A stretch of DNA of 64,000 nt from CAVYTF01 sp963771435 (GCA_963771435.1 CAVYTF010000003.1:1-64000); one strand, 5' to 3'. Counted from the stretch's first letter, positions 30,001 through 39,045 are shown. The notes: generated by a model from the sequence alone, not told the origin. Numbers and translations are program-made.

Positions 30001-31285
30001 GAATTCTGGCACTCTCCCAACCTTCAGCCCTATTGCACCTATTTGTTCCGGCAGCGCTTTAACTGCATTGCCAACAACATCAACAAATGGGATTATGGGG
30101 TCATGGTCCCCTGCCTTAAACAACGCTGCAACCACCACATATACATTCACCCCCAAAGCAGGACAATGTGCCGCACCGGCCTCCTTGATTATTACAGTTA
30201 ACCCAATTGTCACTCCAACATTTAATTCAATTACTCTTGTATGTTCAGGTGCTACCTTGTCCGCCTTACCAACAACATCAACAAATGGGATTATGGGGTT
30301 ATGGTCGCCTGCTTTAAACAACACTGCAACCACTACCTATACATTCACACCCAATGCAGGCCAGTGCGCTGCAACAACCACCTTAACAATTACAGTTAAC
30401 CCCAGTGTTATTCCAACCTTCAACCCTGTTGCGCCAATATGTTCCGGTGGCACTTTAGCTGCATTGCCAACAGCATCAACAAATGGGATCATGGGTTCAT
30501 GGACACCAGCATTAAACAACACTGCAACCAGTATATACACCTTTACGCCAAAAGCAGGGCAATGCGCTGCAACAACCACCTTAACAATTACAGTTAATCC
30601 TAGTGCTACTCCAACATTCAACCCTATAGCGCCTATATGTTCCGGCGCCGCTTTAACTGCATTGCCAACAACATCAACAAATGGGATCATGGGGTCATGG
30701 TCACCTCCATTAAACAATACTACAACCACTACTTACTCCTTTACACCTACAGCAGGCCAATGCGCCATCCCAGCATCTGCCACTATAGATGTAAATACTG
30801 CGCCGGTCTTCACTTTAGGCAAAGACACCTTCCTCTGCAACGGCGAGAGCATTTTATTAAACCCGCAGATAAATACAGTCGCTACCTATCTCTGGCAGGA
30901 TGGAAGCACGGCCTCAACTTATCTTGTTCAAACATCAGGCACTTATTCTCTTACAGCCTCCAACCAATGCGGTTCTTTTACTGATTCGGTTAATATCGGT
31001 TTGGGCTTATGCAAACTTTTTATGCCTTCAGCATTCACCCCAAATGGTGATGGCCTTAATGATATATTCAGGGTAAAATATCCTTTCCCGGTAAGTAAAT
31101 TTGATTTGGCCGTTTATAACCGTTGGGGCCAAAAAGTATTTGAAACAATCAACATAGGCGCTGGCTGGGACGGAACATTGAAGGGCATTACCCAACCATC
31201 AGGAACTTATGTTTGGATAATATCCTTTACAGATACGCAAAACACAAAACAAACCCTAAATGGAACAGTTGTTTTGATAAGATAA
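27002..31285 (+). CDS. Giant T9SS type B-sorted repetitive adhesin
   Basis: Start at 27002 (MNKSIFLEWVG), which gives a signal peptide ending near GASAQ; an in-frame TTG at 26975 is less likely. 1427 residues. The N-terminal part carries two related jelly-roll-like units with a shared motif (SGDHTTGTGNMMV near residue ~100 and CVDHTTGTGNMMVCDG near ~420). Eleven ~66-residue Ig-like repeats follow (see 28620-30800). The C-terminus is a gliding-motility-associated type B domain (LFMPSAFTPNGDGLNDIF, YNRWGQKVFET, GWDGTLKG, SGTYVWIISF). It is exported by T9SS and is probably a cell-surface adhesin. Cys pairs recur in each repeat (ICSG and GQC), suggesting one disulphide per repeat. Confidence 0.88.
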   Translation: MNKSIFLEWVGSLSGKIYIILIFLLLITAGASAQAPLFICDFDSNLGNFNAAGNNSSSNYPYGNSYGDFEIITNPNNMNSIFINSGDHTTGTGNMMVIDGGSTPQQKVFYANNSNSITGLIVGNTYIISYWILNISSAPTSNPLASIQIVKNDASGIIVEQTNTCPANNVWTQVTYSFVAASNWVQFWLLDAETNPVGNDFALDNIELTAAPLPLSLRYSVLTPICPGSTAAYVTLYATGGTPPYTYSFEGSPYSVTNIFPVTAPLTNQYASIKDATGAVYTTPTTINVAIGLNPISIAPPSVTVCAGTATTFTVSGGANYTWTASPVDGSLTAPNNTSITVTPTKTTEYTVSVTAVTSPNLIFNPRFELGDVGFITDYSDFSTTPYNSNRVQEAYGIVTNASTFESTFSSCVDHTTGTGNMMVCDGSTVSGNRVWCQTVPVTPNTTYTFSYWLESPTNTSLSQIQTQINGAIIGTATSPATTCSWAQVTYTWASGANTTALICLYDENVQVNGNDFALDDLSFTTTTTCTIKDSAQIVVDPSVTPTFNPVTPICSDDALSALPTTSTNGITGTWSPVLNNTATTTYTFTPKAGQCASTTTLTITVNSSVVPTFNPIPPICSDSSLASLPNISTNGIKGSWTPPLNNAVTTTYTFTPNAGQCATTTTLTITITPALTPTFAAISSICSGAPLVLPSISTNGVTGTWSPAANNTKTTTYTFSPNIGQCSFSTSLTVSVTAATIPTFSPVTPICSGASLAALPTTSTNGITGTWSPALNNTATTTYTFTPKASQCAATTTLTITVTPPTIPTFNTVAPICSGASLAALPTTSTNGITGTWSPALNNTATTTYTFTPSAGQCAAIISLTITVTPGTIPTFNPVAPICPGTALAALPTTSTNGITGTWSPALNNTATTTYTFTPNAGQCAAATTLTITVNAGTIPTFNPVVPICSGAPLVLPTTSTNGITGTWSPALNNTATTTYTFTPNAGQCAATTTLTVTVNSGTLPTFSPIAPICSGSALTALPTTSTNGIMGSWSPALNNAATTTYTFTPKAGQCAAPASLIITVNPIVTPTFNSITLVCSGATLSALPTTSTNGIMGLWSPALNNTATTTYTFTPNAGQCAATTTLTITVNPSVIPTFNPVAPICSGGTLAALPTASTNGIMGSWTPALNNTATSIYTFTPKAGQCAATTTLTITVNPSATPTFNPIAPICSGAALTALPTTSTNGIMGSWSPPLNNTTTTTYSFTPTAGQCAIPASATIDVNTAPVFTLGKDTFLCNGESILLNPQINTVATYLWQDGSTASTYLVQTSGTYSLTASNQCGSFTDSVNIGLGLCKLFMPSAFTPNGDGLNDIFRVKYPFPVSKFDLAVYNRWGQKVFETINIGAGWDGTLKGITQPSGTYVWIISFTDTQNTKQTLNGTVVLIR
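28620..30800 (+). repeat. Eleven tandem 198-bp coding repeats in the type B adhesin
   Basis: Unit of about 66 codons: PTFNPVAPICSG, LPTTSTNGITGTWSPALNN, TATTTYTFTPNAGQCA, TTTLTITV. Most are 66 codons and two are slightly shorter (the APLVLP versions lack one residue). Central units 4-7 are the most alike, typical of arrays homogenised by unequal crossing-over. Confidence 0.9.
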
Positions 31286-31352
31286 TTTTTGATATAAGAA
31301 ACCAAGCAAATTTATCGGCGTCGGCGCCCTATAAAAGAACAAAAATCTTAGC

Positions 31353-32018
31353 TCATCTCTCTGCCCAGCTTTTATCCAAAACTTCCAACCCCTTACCGGT
31401 TATAGTATACTGCTGAAATGCCGTGCGCACGATGAGCCCTCTTTTTTTCATGGCCATGATACGTTTTGTCATGCCGTCTTCCGAAAGGCCGGTTAGTTCT
31501 CTAAGGTGTTTATATGAGTTGCGCGGGCTGTTGTGCAGCTGTATCAAGATCTTTGCTGTGCTATAAATAGACCAGTTGCTGCATTTAAGCATTACATGTC
31601 GCAGTGCGGATACCACCATATGCTGGTTGAGATATTTTTCTCCTGCCTTTTTTTCTGCAATAGCTAAATTATTCGAGTTTACTCCTGCCTTATTTTCTGC
31701 AATAGGCAAATTATCAGACTTTACTCCATCCTTTTTTTCGGCACTATATGGATTATTCGTATTTACTCCATCCATTTTTTTTGCAGTATATAAATTATCA
31801 ATGTTTACTCCATCCTTATTTTTTGCATAGGAGTAAAGAAACGATTTTACTCCTTCCATTTTTTCTTCAATAGATAAATTACGCGAGTTTACTCCATCCT
31901 TTATTTCAGCATTGGAGTAAACTAAGGTTTCTATCTGTCTCAATTTTTCTGCAAGGGCATTTATAATTATTTTTTGGCGTTCATTTTCTTCGCGCAGCAA
32001 GGTCATTTCGTCTATCAT
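31353..32018 (-). CDS. Winged-helix DNA-binding-like protein with repetitive linker
   Basis: 221 residues in three parts. Residues 1-41 are a coiled coil (MIDEMTLLREENERQKIIIN). Residues 42-125 are six tandem 14-residue repeats (consensus GVNxxNLxIAEKKD). Residues ~130-221 are a predicted winged helix (SALRHVMLKC, KHLRELTGLSEDGMTKRIM, MKKRGLIVRTAFQQYTITGKG), similar to MarR-like or transposon-associated regulators. No family name is certain. It converges on the adhesin gene. It could regulate nearby surface genes, but nothing in the sequence proves it. Confidence 0.65.
   Translation of the reverse strand: MIDEMTLLREENERQKIIINALAEKLRQIETLVYSNAEIKDGVNSRNLSIEEKMEGVKSFLYSYAKNKDGVNIDNLYTAKKMDGVNTNNPYSAEKKDGVKSDNLPIAENKAGVNSNNLAIAEKKAGEKYLNQHMVVSALRHVMLKCSNWSIYSTAKILIQLHNSPRNSYKHLRELTGLSEDGMTKRIMAMKKRGLIVRTAFQQYTITGKGLEVLDKSWAER
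31644..31895 (-). repeat. Six 42-bp in-frame tandem repeats
   Basis: Coding repeats (14 codons each) joining the coiled coil to the winged helix of the 31353-32018 protein. On the + strand each begins around TTTACTCCATCC. Units differ at several positions but keep exact length, so copy-number change would alter linker length without a frameshift. Confidence 0.8.
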
Positions 32019-32174
32019 AAAAGGATGAATTTGGGGATTAAGGTAAAAATTAAATTTTAGAATGAGGATTCTTTTAAGGTTTTGGGTCTGTTGTAGGTAT
32101 TATAGATGGCGCAAACAGAATTGTCTTTTAAATAATATATTTTGAAAAATATAAATGGCAAAATCCTGTACTTG

Positions 32175-32957
32175 TTAATAATGTGAATACTGAAATTCTT
32201 GCGCCCTCTTTAAATAGAAATCATCTGTTATCATTTTTTTTAAATCAGCAACAATTTTGAAAAGCTCTTTTTTGGGTTCATTTAATGCTTGGATTGATTC
32301 ATTTTTATTTATGCCCATTTCGTCATTAATCAATTGTTGTAATGATTCTATGTAAATTTCTTTTTGCTTTGTTATATCATAGCTTTTTGTAAAGAAATCC
32401 TGATCTTTGGAATACCAGTTAATTGAATATTCTGCATAACTGGGTATTCTCGAATATTGATGCCCAAAGTAGGTGCCTCCATTTTGAAGATCACCAAAAA
32501 TATCATTGATATCATTATAGATTTTAATCAATGTTTTCCTGCGAATTAAAAACTTCTTTTCTCCTGTTTTCTTTTTTAGGAAATAAGCATAAAGAATATA
32601 ATACTCGTCTTGTCCTGCTTCGCTGCCAAAAGAGATTGATTTATCATTTCCTGAAGAATCAATAATTTCTTTATAAATGCCACTCTTAAAATACGAGATA
32701 TCTGGATTTTCAATCCTGTCATTATATAATTCCGGAAAATAAGTTACAATGTCATTAAACATCTTCTTGCTATAAATTAAAGTATCAAGATTCTCTGTTG
32801 TAATAACAACACTATCCTTATTCGTATAAAGTGATGAATCAATAGATAAGTCTTTTTTATTTTCAATTATAATTTCATTGCTCTTAATAATATGAACTGT
32901 ATTTGGATGTTTACAACCAAAAATCACTAATACTGATATGTAAATAATGCCCTTCAT
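32175..32957 (-). CDS. Hypothetical lipoprotein
   Basis: 260 residues. The N-terminus MKGIIYISVLVIFGCKH is a short lipoprotein signal with the lipobox Cys at residue 15. The mature protein is hydrophilic, rich in Lys, Ile, Asp and Tyr, with no recognised domain. It is transcribed alone, away from the sirtuin gene. The function is unknown. Confidence 0.65.
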   Translation of the reverse strand: MKGIIYISVLVIFGCKHPNTVHIIKSNEIIIENKKDLSIDSSLYTNKDSVVITTENLDTLIYSKKMFNDIVTYFPELYNDRIENPDISYFKSGIYKEIIDSSGNDKSISFGSEAGQDEYYILYAYFLKKKTGEKKFLIRRKTLIKIYNDINDIFGDLQNGGTYFGHQYSRIPSYAEYSINWYSKDQDFFTKSYDITKQKEIYIESLQQLINDEMGINKNESIQALNEPKKELFKIVADLKKMITDDFYLKRAQEFQYSHY

Positions 32958-33037
32958 TTAAATTATTATCAGCACTAAGATATGGCAATTTTCAAAAGAA
33001 ATTAATAAGGTGAGTAGCACTTTACTAATTTTACGGC

Positions 33038-33736
33038 ATGGTTAAAAAGAAACTCGTCGTCCTCACTGGCGCAGGCATCAGCGCAGAAAGCGGGTTGAGA
33101 ACTTTTCGTGACAGCGACGGCTTGTGGGAAGGCTATGAAGTAACAGAAGTGGCAACACCACGCGCATGGAAGAAGAATGTGCAACTGGTGCTTGATTTTT
33201 ATAACATGCGCAGGAAAGATGTCGCCAAAGCCTTGCCCAATGCTGCACACATAGGATTAGCAGAACTGGAAAAGGATTTTGAGGTATATGTGATCACTCA
33301 AAACATTGATGACCTGCATGAACGCGCCGGAAGCAAAAATGTATTACACCTCCATGGCGAGATATTTAAAATGCGCAGCGAGTTTGATGGATCATTGGTT
33401 TATGAAATAAGGGATGATATTCTTTTGGGTGATAAAGCCAAAGACGGCGCGCAGCTTCGCCCGCATATTGTCTGGTTTGAAGAACCCGTGCCAATGATAG
33501 AAGAGGCAGCGCGCATTGCGGCTTCTGCGGATATATTTGTGGTGGTGGGCACTTCACTGGTAGTATATCCGGCAGCGGGATTAATTAATTACGCGCCCCG
33601 TCAGGCTCCAAAGTTTATTATTGATAAGAAAATTCCGTACACCACATCGCTGCACAATCTTACAACTATTGAAAAGCCTGCATCAGATGGGGTAGGGGAG
33701 TTGAAAAGTTTGTTGGCTATTTCTTTTCTTCGTTAA
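33038..33736 (+). CDS. cobB: NAD-dependent protein deacylase, class III sirtuin (SIRT5/CobB-like), without zinc cysteines
   Basis: 232 residues. NAD-binding motifs: GAGISAESGLRTFRD, TQNIDDLHERAG and catalytic His in LHLHGE, then GTSLVVYPAAGL. Residues Tyr55 and Arg58 (FYNMR) correspond to the SIRT5 Tyr-x-x-Arg pair that recognises succinyl- and malonyl-lysine, so desuccinylase/demalonylase activity is expected. The zinc-ribbon region between LHGEIF and LRPHIVWFEE has no cysteine at all, whereas most sirtuins have four. The 3' end overlaps the convergent saccharopine dehydrogenase-like gene by 20 bases. Confidence 0.9.
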   Translation: MVKKKLVVLTGAGISAESGLRTFRDSDGLWEGYEVTEVATPRAWKKNVQLVLDFYNMRRKDVAKALPNAAHIGLAELEKDFEVYVITQNIDDLHERAGSKNVLHLHGEIFKMRSEFDGSLVYEIRDDILLGDKAKDGAQLRPHIVWFEEPVPMIEEAARIAASADIFVVVGTSLVVYPAAGLINYAPRQAPKFIIDKKIPYTTSLHNLTTIEKPASDGVGELKSLLAISFLR

Positions 33737-35189
33737 AAATGACCCCATGCTTTTCTAATTCATGCAACACAGGTTTATAAATGGAAGGAATAATGGGGAT
33801 ATGCAGGCCAGTTTCTTTTATCTTTCCTTCCAGGATCAATTTAGCTGCAATGCCTAAAGGCAGGCCAACTGTTTTTGCCATGGCGGTATGCAAATTATTT
33901 TCACCTTTCACAACCAATGTACTTTTTATTTCATGTTTTTTACCTTCTATTTTATATTCGATCTCGTGCATCATAACGATCATGTCTTTGTCCCGTTTCT
34001 TCAGTGCTAATTTCTTTTCAATTATAAACTGAAGTACATCTGCTGGACTGCAAAACCCAGGGTTGATAGGCGTTTTGTCATTTATAAGCCCGAGATAAAA
34101 TAATTGCGCAATACCCATTTGTGCTTCATGAAATTTTATTGATGCAGGCTTTGCTTCATCCACTTCTGCATATTTGCTTATCGAATCAAGACTGCCTTCT
34201 TCATTTACAAAAAGGTGATCATCGTCTTCTTTTATTTGTTGTTTTTCCTTTTCTACCAGCATTTCTGCAGCATAATATTTCATTATCTCATCCATTTTAT
34301 CAAGCACATGATCAAGCTTTTGTGTTTGCAGATGGATATCAAAAAAAGACATGATGGTCATTCCGGTAATATCATATTTAATTTCTTCATCGGTCAGCTT
34401 CAGATCAATAATATTTTTCCATCCCCTGCAAAATTCAGGATAACGCAAAGTGGTGCGCAAAAATGTTTGTGCACTTTCTAACCCATAAACAGAAATATAG
34501 CTTAATGAATCGCGGTTGGGATAATAGGCCAGTTTGCCTAATTCAGGAAGGTCAATACAAGCATTATTAGTAAATAATTCTTCATAAGACTTATGAATTT
34601 CGCTTCCGTTTTCTTTATATACAGCCCCAGCTTTGCCTGCCAGCACTACGTTCCGCGGGTTCCAGCTTATTTTATAATGCCATGGGTTATTATCGCTTTC
34701 CGGCGCCACTAATCCACCACAATGGGATTTAAATGAAGTAATTTCTCCTCCAGTATTTTTTATTTCATCAATAAGCTTCATAGCACTCATATGATCAATG
34801 CCCGGATCAAGCCCCATTTCGCAGAGGAATAAAATGCCCTTTGCAGCAATGTCTCTTTGAAGATCCTTAATTTCATTACTCACATAAGAAGCGGTCAGTA
34901 AATGTTTGCTGAACTCAATACAATCAAGCGCTATCAAATGATGCAATGCAGGTGGCATCAAAGAAATAACTATATCAGCCTGCTTTATAAGCTGCTTTCT
35001 TTCAGCCTCGTTCGTAATATCCACCTGCACAGCGATCACTAATTTATGCCAGCCTACTTTTGATTGTGCTAATTTCAGATCGCTATCCGCAACAATTACA
35101 TTGATCTTATTTTCTGTTGCCAATTCCTTTAGATGATCGATCAAAACAGTGGCAGATTTGCCTGCTCCGAAGAGTACAATTGTTTTCAT
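33717..35189 (-). CDS. Saccharopine dehydrogenase-like (reductase) family protein
   Basis: 490 residues. N-terminal Rossmann fold (VLFGAGKSATVLIDHL), then VISLMPPALHHLIALDCIE and CEMGLDPGIDHMSAMKLIDE, followed by the family's substrate domain (SFKSHCGGLVAPESDNNPW, YKISWNPRNVVLAG). These are hallmarks of Lys9-type saccharopine reductase proteins, which act in lysine metabolism. The window has no other lysine gene, so the substrate is a family-level inference. A charged insertion (VEKEKQQIKEDDDHL) lengthens it slightly. It may share a transcript with comM, which ends upstream of it in the opposite sense order on the same strand. Confidence 0.85.
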   Translation of the reverse strand: MKTIVLFGAGKSATVLIDHLKELATENKINVIVADSDLKLAQSKVGWHKLVIAVQVDITNEAERKQLIKQADIVISLMPPALHHLIALDCIEFSKHLLTASYVSNEIKDLQRDIAAKGILFLCEMGLDPGIDHMSAMKLIDEIKNTGGEITSFKSHCGGLVAPESDNNPWHYKISWNPRNVVLAGKAGAVYKENGSEIHKSYEELFTNNACIDLPELGKLAYYPNRDSLSYISVYGLESAQTFLRTTLRYPEFCRGWKNIIDLKLTDEEIKYDITGMTIMSFFDIHLQTQKLDHVLDKMDEIMKYYAAEMLVEKEKQQIKEDDDHLFVNEEGSLDSISKYAEVDEAKPASIKFHEAQMGIAQLFYLGLINDKTPINPGFCSPADVLQFIIEKKLALKKRDKDMIVMMHEIEYKIEGKKHEIKSTLVVKGENNLHTAMAKTVGLPLGIAAKLILEGKIKETGLHIPIIPSIYKPVLHELEKHGVIFNEEKK

Positions 35190-35210
35190 ATTGATAGTAA
35201 TTTTTATAGA

Positions 35211-36756
35211 TCATCCAGCCCAACCTTCCCTATCAAGGCTTCTATATTGAATAGCTTCGGCAAGATGTTCGGGTTTTATATCTTCACTGGCAGCAAGGTC
35301 TGCAATCGTTCTGCTCACTTTTAAAATACGGTCATACGCGCGCGCAGACAAATTCAACCGCTCCATTGCCCTTTTCAGCAATGCCTCGCCTGCCTTGCTT
35401 ATCTCGCATATTTCGCGCAGTTGTTTGCTGCTCATTTGTGCGTTCGCATACATGCCCGCCTGCCCTTTGTAGCGTTCTGTTTGTATTTCTCTTGCCTTGA
35501 TAACGCGCTTGCGAATGGTTAACGAATCTTCTCCTTTACTATTCGTATTGCTCAATTCACTAAAGGCAACCGGTGTTACTTCCACATGGAGGTCTATTCT
35601 GTCTAGTAAAGGCCCTGATATCTTGTTTAAATATTTCTGCACTGCTCCTGGCAGGGCACGTGCATTCTTTCTCGGGGTGATTGTAGAATCCACAAGGGCA
35701 GGGATTCATACTCGCTATCAACATAAAGTTCGCAGGGAAATCAAGCGCCACTTTAGCCCTCGAAATAGTTACGCGCCTTTCCTCCATCGGCTGGCGCATC
35801 ACTTCCAGAACCGTTCTTTTAAACTCAGGCAGTTCATCCAAAAACAACACACCATTATGCGCCAACGATATTTCCCCTGGCTGCGGAATACTGCCACCAC
35901 CAATCAATCCCGCATCGCTGATCGTATGATGAGGCGAGCGAAAAGGCCGTTTGTTTACCAGCGCACTATTCTCCTGCAGTTTCCCGGCCACGCTGTGGAT
36001 TTTCGTTGTCTCCAAAGCCTCCATCAAACTCAGCGGCGGCAATATAGTAGGTAAACGTTTAGCCAGCATCGTCTTCCCAGCCCCCGGCGGCCCGATCAGT
36101 ATCGCATTATGCCCCCCCGCCGCCGCTATTTCCAGCGCCCGTTTAATATTTTCCTGTCCCTTTACATCATTAAAGTCAACATCAAACTCATACTGCGAAT
36201 TAAAAAACTCCTCCCGCGTATTCACGCTCACAGGCTGCAGGTGTTTCTCATCTTTAAAAAATTCAATCACATCTTTAATATGCTCCACTCCGTAAACTTC
36301 AAGATTATTCACCATACCCGCCTCCCGCGCATTCACTTTTGGAACTATCAAACCTTTAAATCCTTCTTTGCGCGCCTGTATCGCAATCGGCAACGCACCC
36401 TTTATTGGTTGTATCGTTCCGTCTAAGCTCAATTCACCCATCATTACATAATCGCTCAGGCGTTCCGGCTCCTCAATCTGTTCGCTCGCCCCCAGCACCC
36501 CGATCGCAATAGGCAGATCAAAAGCCGACCCGCTTTTTTTAATATCCGCCGGCGCCAGGTTCACCACAATTTTAGTGCGCGGCATGTACAAACCATTCGT
36601 TTTTATCGCGCTCTCCATCCGTTGCATACTCTCCTTCACCGCATTATCCGGCAGCCCCACAATAAAATAATGCTGCCCCGCACTCACGTTCACCTCAATC
36701 GTGATCGTGATCGCCTCCACCCCATACACCGCGCTGCCAAACGTTTTAACCAGCAT
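35211..36756 (-). CDS. comM: YifB/ComM family Mg-chelatase-like ATPase (frameshift at ~35649)
   Basis: Joined, 514 residues, the family length. I start at 36756 (MLVKTFGSAVYGVEA), where homologues begin. An N-terminal Lon-like domain (FIVGLPDNAVKESMQRMESA) precedes an AAA+ domain with Walker A (IGPPGAGKTMLAKRL), Walker B (GVLFLDELPEF) and the zinc-like MNPCPCG segment, then the C-terminal helical lid (ISGPLLDRIDLHVEV, LNLSARAYDRILKV). ComM is a helicase that aids branch migration during natural transformation. The frame breaks within GCCAGGAGCAG: deleting one A restores CPAGAVQKYLNKISGPLLDR. As given the two frames are 36870-35560 and 35693-35211. Confidence 0.9.
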
Positions 36757-37128
36757 ACATAAATTTAAAAGTAAATTCCTACCAAAACACAAATGTATCT
36801 TTCCTTCCTTTCCCGCGCTACATTTTACAAAATAAAAACCCAAATCATCACATTTTTCCTTCGCCGCCATTCAACCATTCAACTATTCAACAAATCACAA
36901 ATCAGAAATCACCAGATCAGAAATTATTTGGGGCTCTCATCCCCCTCTATCCCTCAACTTCAGTTCCGGCTGTCCGTTACAAGTCCGGCACAAAAGCCCT
37001 CCCACAAAACCTTCACCGGGCTTTTCTCTACCATCCGGCAGCCCTTCAGCAGCAGGAACATTGTTCAGCACCTAAACTCAACCATCCTCCATTTCAAACC
37101 AATCATGCCCGCCCAATTACGCCTCATC
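36757..37128. other. Intergenic region upstream of comM
   Basis: AT-rich comM leader followed by C-rich low-complexity DNA. No gene, RNA or regulatory element recognised. It merges into the 21-bp minisatellite. Confidence 0.4.
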
Positions 37129-37527
37129 CACGCATAATTCTTGTCCATCCACGCATACTTCATGCCCATGTTCGCATATTTCATTCCCATCTACGCATAA
37201 TTCTTGCCCATGTACACATAATTCTTGTCCAGCCACGCATACTTCATTCCCATCCTAGCATGCTTTATGCCCATCCACGCATACTTATTACCCATGCCCC
37301 CATACTTCTTGCCCATGCTCGCATAGTTTATGCCCATGCTCACATAATTATGGCAATGTCTCGCCTAATTCTCCTAATGTCCTTCATAATTCTCCCAATT
37401 TCTCGTCTATTTATCTCAATGTCATTCACATTTCTCCCAATGTCTTGCCTAATTCTCTTAATGTCTTATCTATTTGGAGCAATGTCTTTAACAATTGGAG
37501 CAATGTCTCTACCATTTGGAGCTTTTT
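37129..37527. repeat. Degenerate 21-bp minisatellite, 19 units
   Basis: Nineteen consecutive 21-bp units without a single length change. The first ten approximate CACGCATAATTCTTGCCCAT. The later nine drift to CTCGCCTAATTCTCCTAATG and then to forms with ATTTGGAGCAATG. The array abuts the 3' end of rlmH. Open frames across it encode heptads (for example ILLAHAR, GAMSLTI) purely because of the period, so I call no gene here. Confidence 0.85.
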
Positions 37528-37548
37528 CCAACTCCTTCCTCCAAACTC

Positions 37549-38026
37549 CTAACTTCCATGATGATATTTCTCATTCCTCAAAATGGTACACGCCCTATAA
37601 ACTTGTTCACTCAACATCAACCTCACCAACATATGTGGAAAAACAAGTTTAGACAAGCCCCATGTAAAATTTGCCCGTTTCATAACCGTTTCATCCACCC
37701 CAAACGCCCCCCCGAATCAGGAATAAAAGTCGTTTACTACTCTCATTTGCCCGCTGCTGCAAAAAATTTGCAAGCTCGGGCGAGGATAATTGCTTGCCCC
37801 GTTCATCCAGTAAAACCAAAAAGTCTTCCTCAGTAACAACATGTAAAATCTGTTTTGCTTCCTGCTTTTTTAATTCATTCTCATCCATAACTGAGGCATT
37901 TTTTGGTGGTGCAATGATCTTCCACTCAGCAGCAAAATATTTATTCACCCGCACTGAAAAATCCTCTACCCCCTGTTTAATATAGCTATCGTGCGCTTTT
38001 CCTAAAGAACAAAATAAAATTTTCAT
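37549..38026 (-). CDS. rlmH: 23S rRNA (pseudouridine1915-N3)-methyltransferase RlmH (frameshift at ~37714)
   Basis: Joined, 158 residues. It methylates pseudouridine 1915 in helix 69 of 23S rRNA. The N-terminal half (MKILFCSLGKAHDSYIKQGV, FLVLLDERGKQLSSPELANF) is intact. The frame breaks in a run of seven G on the coding strand preceded by a C: removing that C restores LLFLIGGAFGVDETVMKR and the SAM-knot tail LSKLVFPHMLVRLMLSEQVY, RACTILRNEKYHHGS. Without correction the product would stop after 111 residues and lose the SAM-binding knot. Confidence 0.92.
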
Positions 38027-38093
38027 ACTACCTTATTTCATGTGCAAAACCAAATAGAATATGAAGGAAGGTATCTATATTTTTGCATTTATT

Positions 38094-39035
38094 ATGATAG
38101 AAAAAGTTCATTGCCTTATCATCGGCTCCGGCCCTGCAGGATATACGGCAGCTATTTACGCCGCCCGTGCTAATATGAAACCGGTATTATACCAGGGCAT
38201 TCAGCCGGGGGGACAGTTAACCATCACTACAGAAGTGGAAAACTACCCGGGTTATCCGGAAGGTATTCAAGGCCCTGAAATGATGATCCATTTTGAAAAA
38301 CAGGCAGCAAGAATGGGTGCTGATATCCGTTATGGCCATGCAACAAAAGTGGATTTTTCAGGCTCTGTGCATAAAGTACAGATCGATGAAGACAAATGGA
38401 TAGAAGCAGATGCAGTGATTATTTCAACTGGCGCTTCTGCCAAATGGCTTGGCTTGGAAAGTGAACAACGCTTGAATGGATATGGCGTAAGCGCTTGCGC
38501 AGTGTGCGACGGCTTTTTCTTTCGCGGAAAAGAAGTGGCCATCGTTGGGGCGGGCGATACGGCATGTGAAGAAGCATTGTATTTGTCAAAGTTGGCAACT
38601 ACTGTGCACATGATAGTCCGCAAAGATGAAAATGGTATGAAGGCAAGTAAGATCATGCAGGACAGGCTAAAAAATACAGCTAATATAAAAGTCTACTGGA
38701 ACAGCGAAACCATTGAAGTGCTCGGTGAAAATAAAGTAATAGCTGCAAGAATAAAGAATAACAGAACGCAAGAGGTACAGGATATTCCTGTAAGCGCATT
38801 CTTTGTTGCAATTGGCCACGAGCCAAACAGCGGTATTTTTAAAGAGTGGCTGTTTATGGATGAAGCAGGCTATATCAAAACCATTCCTGGTACTTCTAAA
38901 ACAAATAAGGAAGGTGTATTTGCAGCCGGCGATGTGCAGGATAAAATTTATCGGCAGGCTGTAACTGCTGCAGGCAGTGGCTGCATGGCAGCTCTTGATG
39001 CAGAAAGATATTTAAGCGCAAAAGGAATTTATTAA
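38094..39035 (+). CDS. trxB: Thioredoxin-disulfide reductase
   Basis: 313 residues from 38094 (MIEKVHCLIIGSGPAGYTAA), which fits the family better than the in-frame ATG at 38061. FAD-binding motif GSGPAGYTAAIYAAR, redox-active CAVC at Cys135/Cys138, NADPH-binding VGAGDTACEEALYLS, and the terminal FAD motif GVFAAGDVQDKIYRQAVTAAGSGCMAA. It reduces thioredoxin with NADPH. A TATTTTTG at 38078-38085 could be a -7 element giving a nearly leaderless mRNA, but no -33 TTTG is spaced from it. It is convergent with gcvP, 10 bases apart. Confidence 0.95.
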   Translation: MIEKVHCLIIGSGPAGYTAAIYAARANMKPVLYQGIQPGGQLTITTEVENYPGYPEGIQGPEMMIHFEKQAARMGADIRYGHATKVDFSGSVHKVQIDEDKWIEADAVIISTGASAKWLGLESEQRLNGYGVSACAVCDGFFFRGKEVAIVGAGDTACEEALYLSKLATTVHMIVRKDENGMKASKIMQDRLKNTANIKVYWNSETIEVLGENKVIAARIKNNRTQEVQDIPVSAFFVAIGHEPNSGIFKEWLFMDEAGYIKTIPGTSKTNKEGVFAAGDVQDKIYRQAVTAAGSGCMAALDAERYLSAKGIY

Positions 39036-39045
39036 TTCAACGAAC

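Noticed and set aside
28471..30729. Long antisense frames across the adhesin repeats
   Set aside because: They mirror the 198-bp repeat in the opposite strand; codon content fits only the + strand gene.
37260..37652. 130-residue hydrophobic heptad frame on the + strand
   Set aside because: It arises from the second 21-bp minisatellite and then runs antisense through the 3' part of rlmH.
38078..38085. TATTTTTG as a trxB promoter -7 element
   Set aside because: No TTTG at the right distance upstream; a single 8-mer match in AT-rich DNA is weak.
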